DNA of 33,252 bases from Chloroflexota bacterium (GTDB lineage: Bacteria > Chloroflexota > Anaerolineae > JAAEKA01), in the NCBI GenBank assembly GCA_034717495.1, contig JAYELL010000058.1, positions 3,499 through 36,750 on the forward strand. Reading direction: 5' to 3'. Shown here piece after piece: positions 31,631 to 33,252 of the stretch (the first letter of the stretch is position 1; every line of letters begins with the position of its first letter). The notes beneath the pieces were generated by a model. That model had not been told where the DNA came from. It did not search any database and saw only the letters and a program-made list of their open reading frames with translations. A program made the translations under genes and the position numbers.

Positions 31631-33252
31631 TCAGTCGCGCGCGGGCGGCAGGATTATCTCGTCGCCGCGCACGGGCGGCAAGATTATCTTTTCGTCGATC
31701 ACGGGCATACCAGGCCATGGCCAATCCCAGTCGATGTAGTGGATGCCGTTGTTGTAGCCATCCAGCTCAGAGGCCAGAGTGAGGATCGTCATGCGATTCC
31801 CGGACCCCAGCGCGCTATTGACTGCATCGATCACACCTTGTACGGTGTAGGGATAGTAGACGATCGGGCTGGTGCAGCCTGGGTCGTTCGGGTCGCAGGA
31901 CATGAGCACGTCGCGTCCGAGCGTCGAGTCATGGACGGCGACACCGGCCGGATGCTCCGGCACGTCCAACGTCTCGTGGAACGAGGCGTTGAGCAGCGCC
32001 GCCACGCCGGCCCGCAGCAAGATCTCCTTGGCCCCGGTGATGCGCGGCCCTCCCTTGAACGAAAGGGCATTCATCAGGTTCAGGTCGGAGAAAGGATCGG
32101 TGAAACCACGGGGCGTTTCGGTCAGGTAGGCCGAATCGAACACATCACCAAGCAGGTCAGATGTGTTGAAGGCCGTGTAAACCCAGGCGTTGTGATCGCT
32201 GGGGGTACCTGGTCCATGAGTCTTCCAGAAGCCGGGCGTAAAGGCCCAGTAGGACACCGTACAAGTATCCGACGAGCTACGCTCGATTTCGTTCGGTAAA
32301 CCGGTCCAGGCCGGCAGTGTTGCCACGGCCGATATGGTATTGCTCACCGACGGATAGGGTGCGTTCGGTATCTCGACGTAGAAGGTCAAGGTTTCGCCCT
32401 GCGCCAGATCGATCGATGTGCCAGCCGGGATGACGGTGCCATCCCCATCCATCACATCCTCGTCGAGGGTCACGATCAGATCGACGTCACCTGTATTCTC
32501 GAGTACCACATCGAACACAGCGATACTTCCGACGAAGATCGGATCCTCGGCACAGGTCTTGCTTAGGGTATAGTCGGGATGGAGCAAGTCGACGCTCGCC
32601 GCGCCAGAGCCAGAGATCTCGTTCAGGAAGCCATCGGGGTTGTAGACGGCCGTGGCGGTGTTGACCAGTGGGTCAGGATCGCCCGGCTGGACGGTGTAGG
32701 TGTAGCTAAACGTGCAGCTGGCATCCGCAGCCAGGGGGCTGCATGCGGCCAGCGGCGTCACACCCGGTACCAGAGTGTCCTGGAAGCTGTACAGGATCAG
32801 GTCAGGTGAATCGGCCGACGAATTGTTGACGATCTCGATCGTGTAAGTGATGTCATCGCCAGCCTTGCTGTACGCGTGGCTTGCGGTCTTGGTCAGATCG
32901 ATCGCCGGTTGGAACAGATTCACCGAGTGCTGCGCCGTGTCGTCGTACTCGTTCAGGAAACCGACAGGGCTGCAGATCACTTCGGCGGTGTTGACGAACG
33001 GGTCGGCAGCTCCCACCGGAATCGGGAAGTCGGTCACGTTGATCACGTGGCTGGCTCCCGACACAACCGTAAAGATCTCATCTACGCCTACCAGAGCATC
33101 AGTCACCCTGCACTCCAGGTTCGGGGTGTCAGGTGAGCTGTTGTTGTCCAGCGTGATGGTGTAGTCCACGGGGTCGCCGATCTTGCTCAGTTCATCGCCT
33201 GTCTTGGTCAGATCGATCGCCGGTTGGAACAGATTCACCGAGTGCTGCGCCG
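31631..33252 (-). CDS. Secreted DUF11-repeat surface protein, N-terminus beyond the window
   Basis: At least 540 codons are present; the frame is open through the window end (AQHSVNLFQPAIDL), so the start is missing. Tandem modules of about 105 residues have the DUF11 pattern (FQPAIDLTKT, then DPVDYTITLDNNSSPDTPNL and ADPFVNTAEV.C.P.GFLNEY). Less similar modules with TLSKTC and VLENTGDVDLIVTL follow. The C-terminal 200 residues begin with TPGFWKTHGPGT, a Trp-Lys-Thr-His domain often seen after DUF11 repeats, and include AKEILLRAGVAALLNASFHET. The end has a short duplicated IILPPVRG/IILPPARD tail. No sortase motif is seen. Probably a structural or adhesive surface protein. Confidence 0.85.
   Translation of the reverse strand, partial: AQHSVNLFQPAIDLTKTGDELSKIGDPVDYTITLDNNSSPDTPNLECRVTDALVGVDEIFTVVSGASHVINVTDFPIPVGAADPFVNTAEVICSPVGFLNEYDDTAQHSVNLFQPAIDLTKTASHAYSKAGDDITYTIEIVNNSSADSPDLILYSFQDTLVPGVTPLAACSPLAADASCTFSYTYTVQPGDPDPLVNTATAVYNPDGFLNEISGSGAASVDLLHPDYTLSKTCAEDPIFVGSIAVFDVVLENTGDVDLIVTLDEDVMDGDGTVIPAGTSIDLAQGETLTFYVEIPNAPYPSVSNTISAVATLPAWTGLPNEIERSSSDTCTVSYWAFTPGFWKTHGPGTPSDHNAWVYTAFNTSDLLGDVFDSAYLTETPRGFTDPFSDLNLMNALSFKGGPRITGAKEILLRAGVAALLNASFHETLDVPEHPAGVAVHDSTLGRDVLMSCDPNDPGCTSPIVYYPYTVQGVIDAVNSALGSGNRMTILTLASELDGYNNGIHYIDWDWPWPGMPVIDEKIILPPVRGDEIILPPARD
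32886..33252. repeat. 315-bp direct repeat in the DUF11 gene
   Basis: At least 52 bp at 32886-32937 are identical to 33201-33252, exactly 315 bp (105 codons) apart. This shows duplication of whole DUF11 modules. More copies probably lie beyond the window edge. Confidence 0.9.

Overview
The window most likely comes from a Chloroflexota (Chloroflexi) bacterium. This is inferred from gene content and style: a clustered nuoA-H-J-K-L-M-N block, secreted propeller proteins with Thr/Pro-rich linkers, DUF11-type surface repeats, dockerin-bearing secreted proteins, and intergenic low-complexity repeats. The class cannot be fixed from sequence alone. Several genes have near-consensus sigma70-type promoters with exactly 17-bp spacers. 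Three of these place the start codon 6-8 nt after the -10 box, which suggests leaderless mRNAs.

Layout. (1) 1-2.6 kb: a polytopic membrane protein, divergent from a CHAT-domain (caspase-like) protein. (2) 2.6-7.5 kb, minus strand: a tight three-gene run (BNR/YCF48-like propeller protein, MurE-type Mur ligase, membrane-anchored lipoprotein). (3) 7.5-9.4 kb: small accessory genes, namely a pRiA4b ORF-3-like protein with a zinc-binding tail, a YCII-like protein, and a brnTA toxin-antitoxin locus whose toxin is frameshifted. (4) 9.37-10.0 kb: a gene-poor stretch with a perfect 16-bp hairpin and an array of 27 octamer repeats that ends at the nuoN stop codon. (5) 10.0-18.4 kb, minus strand: membrane-arm complex I genes in the order nuoA-H-J-K-(small TM protein)-L-M-N. 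The hydrophilic-arm genes nuoB, C, D, E, F, G and I are absent. (6) 18.5-20.9 kb, minus strand: an SxtJ-like small membrane protein, a NodU/CmcH-type carbamoyltransferase and a 59-aa DUF5989 protein. (7) 21.0-24.1 kb, plus strand: a lipoprotein with FlgD-like Ig modules and two GT2 glycosyltransferases, forming an envelope-glycan unit divergent from (6). (8) 24.2-25.4 kb: a low-molecular-weight phosphatase and long-form hpf with a long 5' leader. (9) 25.8-33.25 kb, minus strand: a run of secreted proteins comprising a DUF11-repeat protein cut by the window edge, a Vgb-like propeller with dockerin, a seven-repeat SBBP propeller with three prealbumin-like repeats and dockerin, and a small cohesin-like-domain protein.

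How they fit together. Regions 6-8 look like cell-surface glycan synthesis and decoration. Region 9 looks like an extracellular assembly in which the cohesin-like product could bind the dockerins of its operon neighbours. Region 5 supplies the proton-pumping arm of complex I, and its peripheral arm must be encoded elsewhere. The points most worth a second look are the octamer array, the cohesin/dockerin operon, the carbamoyltransferase trio with its unannotated small proteins, the extra gene inside the nuo operon, and the broken brnT beside an intact antitoxin.
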